A DNA stretch of 64,000 nt from Linum tenue (GCA_946122785.1 CAMGYJ010000002.1:44418495-44482494); one strand, 5' to 3'; numbered from the stretch's first letter, positions 53,714 through 64,000 are shown. Notes: generated by a model not told the origin, from the sequence alone. Numbers and translations are program-made.

Positions 53714-55640
53714 TTGGTATCGGAAATCCTTGGCGTAGGTGTTGTAGGTGTACAGGATAAATACCTTGGTCTACCCACTTTGATTGCTCACTCCAAGACG
53801 GCCACTTTTCGCTACCTGGAGAAGAAGCTCTTAGAACGTTTCCAGGGATGGAAACGTAGGACTTTATCTTGGGAAGCTAAGGAAACTCTGATTAAATATG
53901 TCGCCTTAGCTTTACCGCTCCATGTGATGTCCTGCTTTCGCCTGCCGTTATCGCTTTGTCGCCTCCTGGACAAGCATGTGGCCAGATTCTGGTGGGGGGT
54001 TGAGGATGGTCGCTCGAAGATTCGGTGGGTCTCCTGGAGAAATTTGTGTAGAAGTAAACATGAGGGGGGGATGGGTTTTCGCCGGTTCGAACAGTTTAAT
54101 CAAGCGTTGTTGGCTAAGATAGGATGGCGTATTCTGAATGAACCCCAATCCCTCTTACCTCAGGTCTATAAAGGGAAGTATTTCCCGCAAGGATCCTTTC
54201 TTTTGGCTACGGCGCGGTCCCGCCCTTCCTGAGGATGGCAAAGTATTCTCTTTGGTCGGCAGTTATTGACCAAGGGTTTGCGGTGGCAGATTGGGAATGG
54301 TCAGAAGGCTCCTCTGCTCAACTCTAATTGGATCCCGACTCAACTTCCTTCTTATCCTGTGTATAACCCTCGGGTTCTGCCGGATGATGGGGAAATGACG
54401 GTCTCGGCGGTCCTCTATCCCGGGGAAGGGCGTTGGTGCGATGATAAGCTGAGTCAGTGGTTTGACCCTCTGACTTGCCTGGTGATTAAGGCGATGCCCC
54501 TGCCACGGCAGAATATCGAGGATCGATTAATCTGGCATGCCATTGAGGATGGAATTTTTACTGTTAAATCGGCTTATCATTTGGCGGTTTCTCTGGACCA
54601 GCAGAGTGGGAGATGGCGGGCGTAGGTTAGTTGGATGGACAAGCGGAGTTGGATCCGGGTTTGGGAAGCTAATATTCCTCCGAAGCTGAAGGTGTTTGTC
54701 TGGCAAATCTTGACCAAAATTTTACCTACGACTGAGGCTCTTGTAGAAAAGGGCGTGGAGGTCCTGCCCCGATGTCCTGTTTGCTGGGCCTCTAAGGAGA
54801 CCATGGAACACTTGTTCTTTGATTGTCCTGTGGCAAGGGCTCTGTGGTCGCAGGCGGGGTTTGATTCTTTTGGTGAGGGATTGCCCCGCCATACATCCCC
54901 CCTCTTCCTCAAAAAATTGCTGGCTATCTTACATCAACCTTCACAGTTCATGGCGGTAATTGCTATCCTGTGGCGAATTTGGAGATCCCGAAATTGGGTG
55001 GTCTTTGAAGGGTAAACAATACACCATTCCGGCATTGTTGAGGAAGTATAACCAACAAGTAGGGGAGTGGCTAGGCCTGCCTAGGGACCCTCAGGCTCCC
55101 TCTTCTCATCTGCCTGATCATCCTACTATGGTAGTGAGCGGGTAAGAGGGACCTGTGTGTCGTTGGGATGGGGCTGTTCGACGAGGGTCACATTCTGCAG
55201 GTGGTATGGTCCTTCTCAATGATGTAGGTACGCCGCTCTGGGCTGCAGGGGTTCAGTTTCCCCACCTGGATGATCCAATGGTGGTGGAGCTTCTTACGCT
55301 CAGGGAAGCTGCCCGTTGGTGTTTAGCGCACAGGTTTATGGTCATGCGGTTTGAAGGGGATGCCAAGGTGGTCATTGATAAGATCTGTAAGGCTGATGTG
55401 CGTGACAGTCGGGTAGGGACTATTTTGGAGGAAATGATTCAAATTTTCAGGGATAATCCGGGTTTTACTGTACGATTTGTAGGTCGGGGTGACAATAGGG
55501 TAGCTCATATGGTAGCTAGACAGACCCTTTCTTTGTTCCTGACTACGTGTCGTTATTTTGATTTCCATACCTGGCTGGCTTCCAGGATGTAACTATCGAT
55601 TTGTTTCTATCAATATATGATTATCTTTTATAAAAAAAAT
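53714..55640 (+). pseudogene. 5'-truncated LINE: end of RT, zf-RVT, RNase H
   Basis: The frame opens GVQDKYLGLPTLIAHSKTAT, RYLEKKLLERFQGWKRRTLS, FWWGVEDGRSKIRWVSWRN and GMGFRRFEQFNQALLAKIGW (the region after the RT core). After a TGA near 54230 it continues LRWQIGNGQKAPLLNSNWIP and RLIWHAIEDGIFTVKSAYHL; a TAG near 54625 follows. The zf-RVT is IPPKLKVFVWQILTKILPTT and CPVCWASKETMEHLFFDC. RNase H at 55155-55592 has CRWDGAVRRGSHSAGGMVLL, VVELLTLREAARWCLAHRF, FEGDAKVVIDKI and VGRGDNRVAHMVARQTL. It ends in ATCAATATATGATTATCTTT and an A-run, as at 46320. A weak AAAATTG repeat flanks it. Confidence 0.88.
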
Positions 55641-55915
55641 AAAATTGAAAAATAGAGTTCGATAAGGCTTTCGCCATCGCCTCGTCATGCTCTCCCTACT
55701 AGCATGGTTCCCATCACTTAAATCGTAATCTCCCTAACCCCATTCAAATTCTTTTGCTAACCCCTAATTTTTAATAGACGAAAATTTGAAATAATATTAT
55801 AATAATTCACACATATTATAACCTCCATCACTTGTTTAAAATCACTCTTAACGAACTTGATCCAAGTATGAAACTTGATAGGTGTTTTACATGTTATTAC
55901 TTATTACCGTCTAGG

Positions 55916-57217
55916 CAGTGGCGGAGCCACTCACAAACCTAGGGGTGCTCGGCACCCCCCTTGGAGGAGGAAGAAATGAGAAATCCCAACAAGAAAAGTA
56001 AGCGGGAAGATTTGAACCCCTCTAATCAAATCATGCATTAGGGGTGTTCAAACGGTGTGGTTACCATGATAACCGTTTTAACCAGTACTATTTGGATAAT
56101 TTGGTCTGATTAATTTGGATAATTGTTTTGGTTTGGTTAAAGTTTTTAGCTTGTTTGGTTTAGGTGGTTTGGTTTCAGACACTCCTAACCAGCCAAACCA
56201 AATTAACCAGATAAATAAATAGCCATATATATAATATATATACACATACTTAATACTTTGAATAACCACTCAAGAGTTGAACATTCATCCCTTTTAGACT
56301 CATAATATATAAAGCTTGATATTGTTCCTATAATGTAAATTTGTATATGTAGAGTGTAGACTACAACATATGAACGTCTAATTTAGATAAATCTCATACA
56401 TTATGTTGGATGAAAACTTGAAAGCAAGGTCATTTTCAGCCTATGAAAATTGCTAAAAGACTAATTCAATTCAAACAAACACAAAAATTCGTTAACCCAT
56501 ACCATTGTGATAAATTTTTGTTAGGTGAATACTTCTATACTAACCGTAAGATAATTGTCTTAGTTGCATGTATTTATGTTAAAGGTCCACTATAACTATG
56601 TGTTGATTGTTATGTTTTATTCATTATATAAATTGTGAATTGATAAATTAACCGAAATTTTCTCACTTAATGATAATGTTATTTTATATTGGTTAATCTG
56701 GTTAACCAATTAACCAAACCGATTAAACTTTAATTTGGTTAATTTGGTTGTTGTATTAGTTTGGACGGTTTGGTTATGATATTGTATTCCATGGTTAATG
56801 AAATTTAGCCTTATTTGGTTTGGTAATAACCATGGTAACCATTTGAACACCCCTATGACATGCATTGCCTTCCATACCATCTTTATCATATAGGTTCGGT
56901 GATCACAATATGTATTCTCTTTTACTTTAAATAGTTGTTTGTCCTAAAACTTACAACTAAATCGATTTGATCATTCTATAAGAACGATCTTCAAAATCGG
57001 TTCGACGATGAATGGTTAAACGATACATTAGTGATATATATTGAACAGGATTCGTTGTAAGCGGTGCGTGTTAAAATGCTATTTTGTAATTATATTTTAC
57101 GAATATTGAGTATTATAATGTTAAATTTTTATTCCGCTTAGAGTTAACTCTTTTATTATGTACATTTTTTGTATAAGTAAAAACAACCCCTTGACCTATT
57201 TTCTGGCTCCGCCATTG
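55916..57217. mobile_element. hAT-type element, family 2 (1302 bp), with another hAT inside
   Basis: The ends are CAGTGGCGGAGCCACTC and CTGGCTCCGCCATTG, with the exact 8-bp duplication CGTCTAGG at 55908-55915 and 57218-57225. Its interior is AT-rich with no transposase and is interrupted by the element at 56039-56855. Confidence 0.94.
56039..56855. mobile_element. hAT-type MITE nested in the 55916 element (817 bp)
   Basis: The ends TAGGGGTGTTCAAACGGTGT and (reversed) TAGGGGTGTTCAAATGGTTA. Internal AACCA/TGGTT-rich repeats lie at both sides. The flanks are TCATGCAT on the left and TGACATGCAT on the right, a TSD disturbed by two extra bases. Confidence 0.85.
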
Positions 57218-57485
57218 CGTCTAGGTCACACCCTGCCTCGAACGAATCCTGATTTAGGCAGGAGATGCATTTCTAGAAGCAATGCAGCAAGGGATCTCAC
57301 TTGAGTTGCCGTGAGAGAGCTTCTTAGCCTTGTGACAAGGTGAGATGAGTCACTCCACGTTAAAATATATGCTAAAAATTCTAAGTTATTTGCTCAAACA
57401 TGTGGTCAAGTACTAGATGGCAATAAAGGGTTTTGGGGAAGTAAGATTGGTGTCTCGTTGAATGCAATAGGCGGTTGGATGTAAT

Positions 57486-57725
57486 AGCCAAAAATTTGGC
57501 TAACTCATGGAACAAGCTTTGACGGCGAGTTCCATCTGAATGTGTTGGCTTGAGGTGATAACCAAAATTTGGCTAAGGCATGGGACAAGCTTTGACTGCG
57601 AGTTCCATCTGGCCGTGTTGGCTTGATCATTGAAAGCCAAAATTTGACTAAGGCATGGGCTAAGCTTTGACGTCTATTTTCATCTGGCCGTGTTGGCTTA
57701 ATGTGAAAGTCATATTTGGCTAAGT
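57486..57725 (+). repeat. Three tandem repeats of about 73 bp (copy 1)
   Basis: Each unit has GCCAAAATTTGGCTAAG, CATGG...AAGCTTTGAC, AGTTCCATCTGG and GTGTTGGCTT. The same three units recur at 61610-61845. Confidence 0.85.
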
Positions 57726-57810
57726 AAAGAGACGACATGTGTTGGTGCTATATGTGGTCTCAACTGCTTAGTCCATAATTCTTATGCACTAAGTATAGTT
57801 GGAGGGCATT

Positions 57811-58698
57811 TGTTTACACCCAAAAAATAATCTTGTACCACATTGATTATTTACAAGGTAATAACGATGTTTATAAGGCCAGATCAATAATAAAAAATAA
57901 TATTATTTAAGATGTGCCTTATGATACTAGATTTTTAAACCCAAACCACTAAGTCACCGGGAAGGAATTATTCTCGTCGCGAGTCTACTAGATCAGGCTC
58001 GTCACGAGTTGGATAGACCAAATTGGTCGCGAGATCTGGACCACGTTGACGTCAAGCCTAAAAGCCCAAGGTGGTCGCGATATATAAACCACATTGGCGT
58101 CAAGCCTAATAGCCCAAGGTGGTCGCGATATATAAACCACATTGGAAAGAAGAAGGCAAGCTACGTGGGAGAGGAAAACCTCAAATATGCTAAGTCGGAG
58201 AGCTATACCACGTTGGCCTCTATGTCTAACAAGACATCAATTCAAAAAGAGATAGCAGGCGGTTAACTGGGCAATTGCCGATTATCACACGTTCAAGTAC
58301 ACGTCAGCCACATCCGAGGAAGAAGGGGAGCAGTTCTTTTTGGAAGATAATCTCAGACATTTTTTCTATGACGGTTACCACTTCAAGACTATAAATAGGA
58401 GGAGGAGTTGACAGAGAAGGGTTCGCCAAATTCACACCAGATACCCCAATGTCAAATTTTATCCTTTTATCTTTTCCTCTGCAATTTTAGTCATAGTCGT
58501 AGATCTGGAGCTCTCAATGAACCTCCATAGGAGTAGGGTAATTTAATGTAGATTTATGTCTCGTGAGTCGTGTAAACATCGAACACCCTCGTTTGAACTT
58601 TGTTTGAAGATGTGTGAACCGTGTTAATTTAATCGTTGTCCAAAGAAATCAAGGTGCAATCAATATCAATTCAATGCAAGTTTTCTCGCCTGGAAACA
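57811..58698 (+). repeat. LTR-like unit (copy 1, 888 bp)
   Basis: It starts TGTTTACACCC after the purine-rich TTGGAGGGCATT and ends CCTGGAAACA. A TATA box (CTATAAATAGG) lies at 58389-58399 and it includes the 48-bp minisatellite. No direct TSD can be read, because the flanks belong to the same element. Confidence 0.6.
58024..58150 (+). repeat. 48-bp minisatellite, three units (copy 1)
   Basis: Units start GGTCGCGA at 58024, 58072 and 58120 and contain CCAC(A/G)TTG, CGTCAAGCCTAA and AGCCCAAGGT. The duplicate at 62150 has five units. Confidence 0.88.
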
Positions 58699-58860
58699 CC
58701 TGCCTCGATCGAGTCCAGATTTAGGCAGGAGGGATGCATTTCTAGAAGCAATGCAGCAAGGGATATCACTTGAGTTAAGTAATCAGTTGGCTCGCTGGGC
58801 TCGATAATCGATGGTCAAGTAGTTCCAGGTAAGAAGTGATTAATTATGATAAGGGGAATT

Positions 58861-59525
58861 TTAAATCTTTAGCCACCACTAGGTGTAGGATTCTTTTCCT
58901 AAATACTTTTGAAACAAATCAATCTCCTCACTATTTGTCCTTTCAAGGATTCCTTACATGTAACATTTTTTAAGCAGTAATTTCTGAAGTTTCCGCAAAG
59001 GAAACACGGCACCTTTTATTTACTCTGCTCCCTTTCATTTAAACCATACAAAGGAGCCTTGATAACAACTACACTGGTTGCTTTGTCGAGTCGAATTTGA
59101 GTGGGCACTAGTATTTGTAATAATACTACAATCGATGCAATTTTTTACAATTTTGTGTATTAAGTTGTCCCATGAACATTCGTTATTCTCGAAAGTCCTC
59201 AAATTCTAGCCTATGTCATGATGCAGTAATTAATTTGACACATTGAAATAGTCTTACTCAATGGATATTTGTTGGTTTTGACTTCAGTTGTTCATGAGAT
59301 TTGGTGCGGTAGAACGATATGTAGCGCATCAATTTGTAGAGATAAAAATTAGGCACTAGCAATTAATTAAGGGCACAATCATACTTTTGATAAAAATGAC
59401 ATAATCAACTAATAACACATTACTAGATAACTAACCAAAGTTTATGTTATTCCTAATTATTAATCAAACAATGAAAAACTTAAAAACTAAAACAAAGACT
59501 GCTAAATTATTGTTCATGCATGATC
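58861..59525. other. 3' flank of the cystatin gene; duplicated at 63330-63924
   Basis: Non-coding, AT-rich, nearly identical to the second copy. A 72-83 bp stretch near 58884-58967 is absent from copy 2. Confidence 0.75.
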
Positions 59526-59891
59526 TTAATTTAACCCTTTAACTATACGTGTGAAAAAAATGAGCTCCATCGCACCACGCCTCACGTGAACTTCCGTTCG
59601 GTACATACTGCCCCTGGAGTCGAGACTGTTGCCCTCAGCCACCATCACGTCGAGCTTATAGTTCATGCCATCCACCACCTGGACAAGGCCCCTCCGAATG
59701 CTTACGAGTCTCAACGGATGTTTGAAATTGTTTTCCAAGTTGTGCATTACTACCGCAAACTTAGCAATCTCCTGGATGCGATAGTTATGTATGTTCTCTA
59801 TCGGCTGCCACCCACCGTAGGGACTAGCACTGACGGTGGAGAGAACGACTGCGACGGTAGTCAGAGCCACGAGAAATGTAACAGGCTTCAT
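59526..59891 (-). CDS. Secreted phytocystatin (cysteine proteinase inhibitor)
   Basis: 121 residues from ATG at 59891; an in-frame ATG at 59969 lies in the 5' leader and would bury the signal peptide. Residues 1-22 (MKPVTFLVALTTVAVVLSTV...) are a signal peptide. The mature protein shows the cystatin trunk: Gly-Gly near 26-27, the plant LARFAV-like helix EIAKFAVVMHN (41-51) and the reactive loop QVVDG (71-75, QxVxG), then MNYKLDVMVAEG. Cystatins block papain-like proteases through the N-terminal Gly, the QxVxG loop and a C-terminal Trp. The Trp loop is not evident (AMELIFFTRIVKGLN), so affinity may be reduced. Single exon. TATA box at 59986-59993. It lies in a tandem duplication, with another copy at the right edge. 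Confidence 0.92.
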   Translation of the reverse strand: MKPVTFLVALTTVAVVLSTVSASPYGGWQPIENIHNYRIQEIAKFAVVMHNLENNFKHPLRLVSIRRGLVQVVDGMNYKLDVMVAEGNSLDSRGSMYRTEVHVRRGAMELIFFTRIVKGLN

Positions 59892-59985
59892 CTTTCGTAC
59901 GCAAGTGATTCTTCGTGTGATTTTGTTTAGGAAGATGTTTGATTGGTGTGTGTTTTGGATGTGAAGCAAGACTAATTGTGGTGTG

Positions 59986-59993
59986 TATTTATA
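59986..59993 (-). promoter_or_regulatory. TATA box of the cystatin gene
   Basis: TATAAATA on the minus strand, 95 bp upstream of the ATG at 59891. This gives a leader of roughly 60-70 bases. Confidence 0.7.
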
Positions 59994-59999
59994 GGCTAT

Positions 60000-60548
60000 A
60001 GTTGAGCTAATCGATTTCTTTCTTTCATTGTGTTTTTTGGTCTTATGCTAAAGTTGTTTATTTTTAGTTATGTATCCCGTTATTATAGATGGTGGGTATA
60101 TATTTTTGCAATTTTTATGCGTAAGTTTTATAATATAACATGGCCAAAATTTTAGTAAATCAGACAAACAGTTTTATAACCCTTGAAAATGGGGAATTAT
60201 ACGACCTTGTCTTAAAAGCATAGTATATGTAAAAAGAAAAAGAAAATTTCAACCCTCCAAATACGCAGAGTTCATCGACCAAATAATTACCTCTTTATAT
60301 TATTAGAACAAGAAAAATTGAGTAGTTAAATACATGCATTGTATTTGTAACTATCCCATCAAACAATCACCAAAATCAAACAAGCCCTTAAGAAGCAAGT
60401 CAATGCATGGAGAACCACTTGTAGTTCGACAGTATAAAACATGATAATGCTACAAATTAATGATTAGATGTGTAAGTTACAACAATTTGTTGTGAAAGGT
60501 GTAGAGCATTTTTGTAAAATTCAATGGTGATTACAATTTGGTTTAGTC
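60000..60548. other. Upstream region of the cystatin gene; no other gene
   Basis: AT-rich; should hold the cystatin promoter. No second gene or terminal repeat is seen. Confidence 0.6.
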
Positions 60549-60551
60549 TAA

Positions 60552-61339
60552 GGCCTCGTTTGGTATTTGCGATTGTTAAAATTGATGTATTGTATGAATG
60601 CATGCATTATAAATTGATGTATTGGTTAAGTGTTTGCATTGTAAGATTACTATGTTTGGTAGTTGTGATTAGGGCTGGCTATTTGGTCCGGACTGTTTGG
60701 TTTTACCCAAAACCGGACCGTATACCCCGGATCGGGACCTGACTGGGACCGGATAGCAAAAATCCAATCTCATATTCGGGCTTAGATTTGAGGTAAAATA
60801 CCCGGATAAAGACCGGATAAGAGACCCCAACACTCAAATCCACACAAACTCAATCTAAAATCAAAATCAAATTGGGACCTGACCGGGTTAAGAAGACCGG
60901 ACTTTATCCAATCCAATCATTGGTCATTATATTCCCAAAAAGACCGGAGTGAGACCGTATCAATTTGGTCCAATTTAACCAGACCGGACCGTATAGCCAC
61001 CCCTAGTTGTGATTGTATTTGTAAGAATATAATAGGAAACCAACTTTTTGAATGAAAAGTCACATTTACTCTTCCATTTAGATATAAAATCAATCACATA
61101 TAAAAGTTGATAAGGGCATAAAAGAGACGAAAAGTTGATTCAGAATCTCAAAACATAATCTCAACAATCTCACCAAATAGTTGAGATTCTAAATCATTCA
61201 TTTTGAATGATTTCAAATGTCACATCAACAATCAAATGCATGTATTGTGTTTTATTTTACAACAAAAAAATGATGCATTCTCTACAATACATGCATTCAT
61301 TAAATACATCATTTAGATACGCACTTACCAAATGAACTC
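60552..61339. mobile_element. PIF/Harbinger-type (Tourist-like) MITE, 788 bp including a nested hAT
   Basis: The ends GGCCTCGTTTGGTATTTGCG and (reversed) GAGTTCATTTGGTAAGTGCG are inverted repeats. The 3-bp duplication TAA lies at 60549-60551 and 61340-61342, as made by Harbinger transposases. The interior has inverted copies of ATGCATGCATT-like sequence. Without the nested element it is about 444 bp. Confidence 0.85.
60670..61005. mobile_element. hAT-type MITE (336 bp) nested in the Harbinger MITE
   Basis: The ends TAGGGCTGGCTATTTGGTCC and (reversed) TAGGGGTGGCTATACGGTCC. The exact 8-bp duplication GTTGTGAT lies at 60662-60669 and 61006-61013. GACCGGA motifs at both sides. Confidence 0.95.
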
Positions 61340-61609
61340 TAAGTCTCGATCGTATTCATAGTTTCGTACCACCGCAATGCATTGATTAAGCAATAAGCAT
61401 GCATTCATGCTCATGCATATATATTGACTATTGAGATTCTCCTTCCGACCGGGAACTGATACATATATAGTTCAGGGGCCTCCACATGGCTCCCCTATAA
61501 TTAAGTACACCGCTAGGAGGCCTGATTCAAACGCTTCCCCCTAACTCGCACGCAGTCACGTTTTAGCAAGATTGGTGTCTCGTTGAATGCAATAGGCGGT
61601 TGGATGTAA

Positions 61610-61845
61610 TAGCCAAAAAATTGGCTAACGCATGGAACAAGCTTTGACGGCGAGTTCCATCTGAATGTGTTGGCTTGAGGTGATAACCAAAATTTGGCTA
61701 AGGCATGGGACAAGCTTTGACTGCGAGTTCCATCTGGCCGTGTTGGCTTGATCATTGAAAGCCAAAATTTGACTAAGGCATGGGCTAAGCTTTGACGTCT
61801 AGTTTCATCTGGCCGTGTTGGCTTAATAAGAAAGTCATATTTGGC
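61610..61845 (+). repeat. Three tandem repeats of about 73 bp (copy 2)
   Basis: Counterpart of 57486-57725 with only scattered substitutions and a 2-bp deletion near its end. Confidence 0.85.
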
Positions 61846-61935
61846 TAAGTAAAGAGACGACATGTGTTGGTGCTATATGTGGTCTCAACTGCTTAGTCCA
61901 TAATTCTTATGCACTAAGTATAGTTGGAGGGCATT

Positions 61936-62946
61936 TGTTTACACCCAAAAAATAATCTTGTACCACATTGATTATTTACAAGGTACTAACTGTGTTTATA
62001 AGGCCAGATCAATAATAACAAATAATATTATTTAAGATGTGCCTTATGGTACTAGATTTTTAAGCCCAAACCACTAAGTCTCCGGGAAGGAATTATTCTC
62101 GTCGCGAGTCTACTAGATCAGGCTCGTCACGAGTTGGATAGACCAAATTGGTCGCGAGATCTAGACCATGTTGGCGTCAAGCCTAATAGCCCAAGGTGGT
62201 CGCGATATATAAACCACATTGGCGTCAAGTCTAATAGCCCAAGGTGGTCGCGAGATCTAGACCTCGTTGGCGTCAATCCTAGTAGACCAAGATGGCCCAA
62301 GGTCGCGAGATCTAGACCAAGTTGACGTCAAGTCTAATAGACCAAGGTGGCCGCGAGATCTAGACCATGACAAGATCTAAACTAACGAGTTGGAAAGAAG
62401 AAGGCAAGCTACGCGGTAGAGGAAAACCTCAAATATGCTAAGTTAGAGAGCTATACCACGTTGGCCTCTATGTCTAACAAGACATCAATTCAAAAAGAGA
62501 TAGCAGGCGGTTAACTGGGCAATTGCCGATTATCACACGTTCAAGTACTCGTCAGCCACATCCGAGGAAGAAGGGTAGCAGTTCTTTTTGGAAGATAATC
62601 TCAGACATTTTTTCTATGACGGTTACCACTTCAAGACTATAAATAGGAGGAGGAGTTGACAGGGAAGGGTTCGCCAAATTCACACCAGACACCCTAATGT
62701 CAAATTTTATCCTTTTATCTTTTCCTTTGCAATTTTAGTCATAGTCGTAGATCTGGAGCTCACAATGAACCTCCATAGGAGTAGGGTAATTTAATGTAGA
62801 TTTATGTCTCGTGAGTCGTGTAAACATCGAACACCCTCGTTTGAACTTTGTTTGAAGATGTGTGAACCGTGTTAATTTAATCGTTGTCCAAAGAAATCAA
62901 GGTGCAATCAATATCAATTCAATGCAAGTTTTCTCGCCTGGAAACA
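61936..62946 (+). repeat. LTR-like unit (copy 2, 1011 bp)
   Basis: Counterpart of 57811-58698 with the same ends. Longer mainly because the 48-bp minisatellite has more units. TATA box near 62637-62647. Confidence 0.65.
62150..62380 (+). repeat. 48-bp minisatellite, five units (copy 2)
   Basis: Units start at 62150, 62198, 62246, 62301 and 62348. The fourth interval is 55 bp. Compared with three units at 58024. Confidence 0.88.
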
Positions 62947-63924
62947 CCTGCCTCGATCGAGTCCAGATTTAGGCAGGAGGGATGCATTTCTAGAAGCAAT
63001 GCAGCAAGGGATCTCACTTGAGTTAAGTAATCAGTTGGCTCGCTGGGCTCGATAATCGATGGTCAAGTAGTTCCAGGTAAGAAGTGATTAATTATGATAA
63101 GGGGATGCCATTATCGTGTGCCGTAATTCCTCTTCCCTCGTGCGTTGTGTATCTTCATCGAGACTTGCTACAAAATAAATAACCGCTCTGAACTGAAATT
63201 AATAACATGAACCGATTCGGAAGACTCTCATATATATAAATAAAGGATAAGTGTGGATTAAGGTGGACCCAGATATATACATTTTCTCGGATTTGGTCCA
63301 ATTAATTTTTCTCCTCTATGTGATTTAGTTGAATTTTAAATCTTTAGCCACCACAAGGTGTAACATTTTTTAAGTAGTAATTTCTGAAGTTTCCGCAAAG
63401 GAAACACGGCACCTTTTATTTACTCTGCTCCCTTTCATTTAAACCATACAAATGAGCCTTGATAACAACTACACTGGTAGCTTTGTCGTGTCGAAATTGA
63501 GTGGGCACTAGTATTTGTAGTAATACTACAATCGATGCAATTTTTTACAATTTTGTGTATTAAGTTGTCCCATGAACATTCGTTATTCTCGAAAGTCCTC
63601 AAATTCTAGCCTATGTCATGATGCAGTAATTAATTTGACACATTGAAATAGTCTTACTCAATGGATATTTGTTGGTTTTGACTTCAGTTGTTCATGAGAT
63701 TTGGTGCGGTAGAACGATATATAGCGCATCAATTTGTAGAGATAAAAATTAGACACTAGCAATTAATTAAGGGCACAATCATACTTTTGATAAAAATGAC
63801 ATAATCAACTAATAACACATTACTAGATAACCAACCAAGTTTATGTTATTCCTAATTATTAGTCAAACAATGAAAAACTTAAAAACTAAAACAAAGACTG
63901 CTAAATTATTGTTCATGCATGATC

Positions 63925-64000
63925 TTAATTTAACCCTTTAACTATACGTGTGAAAAAAATGAGCTCCATCGCACCACGCCTCACGTGAACTTCCGTTCGG
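63925..64000 (-). CDS. Second cystatin copy, C-terminal end only (cut by the window edge)
   Basis: Stop codon at 63925-63927 and 24 further codons, identical to the C-terminus encoded at 59526-59601 (ending FFTRIVKGLN). The rest lies beyond position 64000. The high identity of the flank indicates a recent duplication, so the gene is probably intact. Confidence 0.88.
   Translation of the reverse strand, partial: RTEVHVRRGAMELIFFTRIVKGLN

Larger units (their letters stand above)
57227..58860 (+). mobile_element. Non-coding LTR retrotransposon derivative (copy 1)
   Basis: The order is leader - internal repeats - LTR - leader. The leader sequence (CCTGCCTCGA..., then GATTTAGGCAGGAG, GCATTTCTAGAAGCAATGCA, GCAAGGGAT) occurs at 57230-57309 and again right after the LTR at 58699-58780. 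No gag or pol is present, so it resembles a TRIM/LARD-type element or a tandem pair that shares an LTR. The upstream LTR is absent; the hAT at 55916-57217 ends just before the first leader. Confidence 0.6.
61568..64000. repeat. Second unit of a ~4.1 kb tandem duplication
   Basis: From AAGATTGGTGTCTCG at 61568 the sequence follows that from 57443 onward (offset about 4125 bp, later about 4400 bp owing to indels) up to the right edge. It repeats the LTR derivative, the cystatin 3' flank and the start of the cystatin gene. A 228-bp stretch at 63106-63333 is missing from copy 1. Confidence 0.95.

Noticed and set aside
57486..62380. CRISPR-like repeat arrays
   Set aside because: The 48- and 73-bp units are contiguous minisatellites without unique spacers, and the DNA is plant nuclear.

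Overview
The window is nuclear DNA of a flowering plant, most likely a eudicot. The signs are spliced genes, plant-type cystatin, SEUSS-family and seed-maturation sequences, TATA-box promoters, and a density of Copia, Ty3 (Tat), LINE, Helitron, hAT and Harbinger elements typical of plant intergenic DNA. There is no sign of prokaryotic or organellar sequence. I do not name a species. Only two complete host genes can be supported: a small seed-maturation (PM41-like) protein gene at 21555-21827 and a secreted phytocystatin at 59526-59891. Both are on the minus strand. The 3' end of a second cystatin copy runs off the right edge.

Layout, left to right. 1-542 is part of an LTR. 972-7545 is a decayed autonomous Helitron on the minus strand: an RPA-like gene, then Rep-helicase with a 1.2 kb intron that holds a 200 bp hAT MITE, then two spliced exons of a SEUSS co-repressor gene. 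8966-14303 is a deleted Copia element (A) that hosts a hAT element (9832-10919) and a 1171 bp non-autonomous Helitron (13100-14270). 14561-20893 is a nearly complete Copia element (B) with a 5-bp TSD, interrupted by a 1348 bp solo LTR (16364-17711). The PM41-like gene with a G-box/RY promoter follows, then a hAT MITE and a GA-rich MITE-like block. 24244-34652 is a complete, young Ty3 element of the Tat type (extra archaeal-type RNase H, no chromodomain). Its 3' half carries a separate four-exon gene in antisense orientation, with its own TATA box.

35.5-46.3 kb is a patchwork of MITEs, a LINE-type chimeric insertion (36004-37851), an 84 bp perfect palindrome and a hAT element (42148-43278). 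46993-53176 is a nearly full-length L1 LINE (ORF1, and ORF2 with endonuclease, RT and RNase H) flanked by a 16 bp TSD. 53.7-55.6 kb is a second, 5'-truncated LINE. 55916-57217 is a hAT element containing another hAT. 57.2-64 kb is a tandem duplication of about 4.1 kb. Each unit holds a non-coding LTR derivative with minisatellites and a cystatin gene. A Harbinger-like MITE with a hAT inside it lies between the copies.

Two themes stand out. First, nine hAT-type insertions can be defined by terminal repeats; seven keep an exact 8-bp TSD and two an imperfect one. Several are nested, so the order of insertion can be read directly. Second, nine of the eleven in-frame stop codons found in the transposon genes are TAG, each explicable by C-to-T change at a CHG site. 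This fits decay under plant CHG methylation. The strongest candidate for an unusual system is the antisense, spliced coiled-coil gene inside the Tat retrotransposon.
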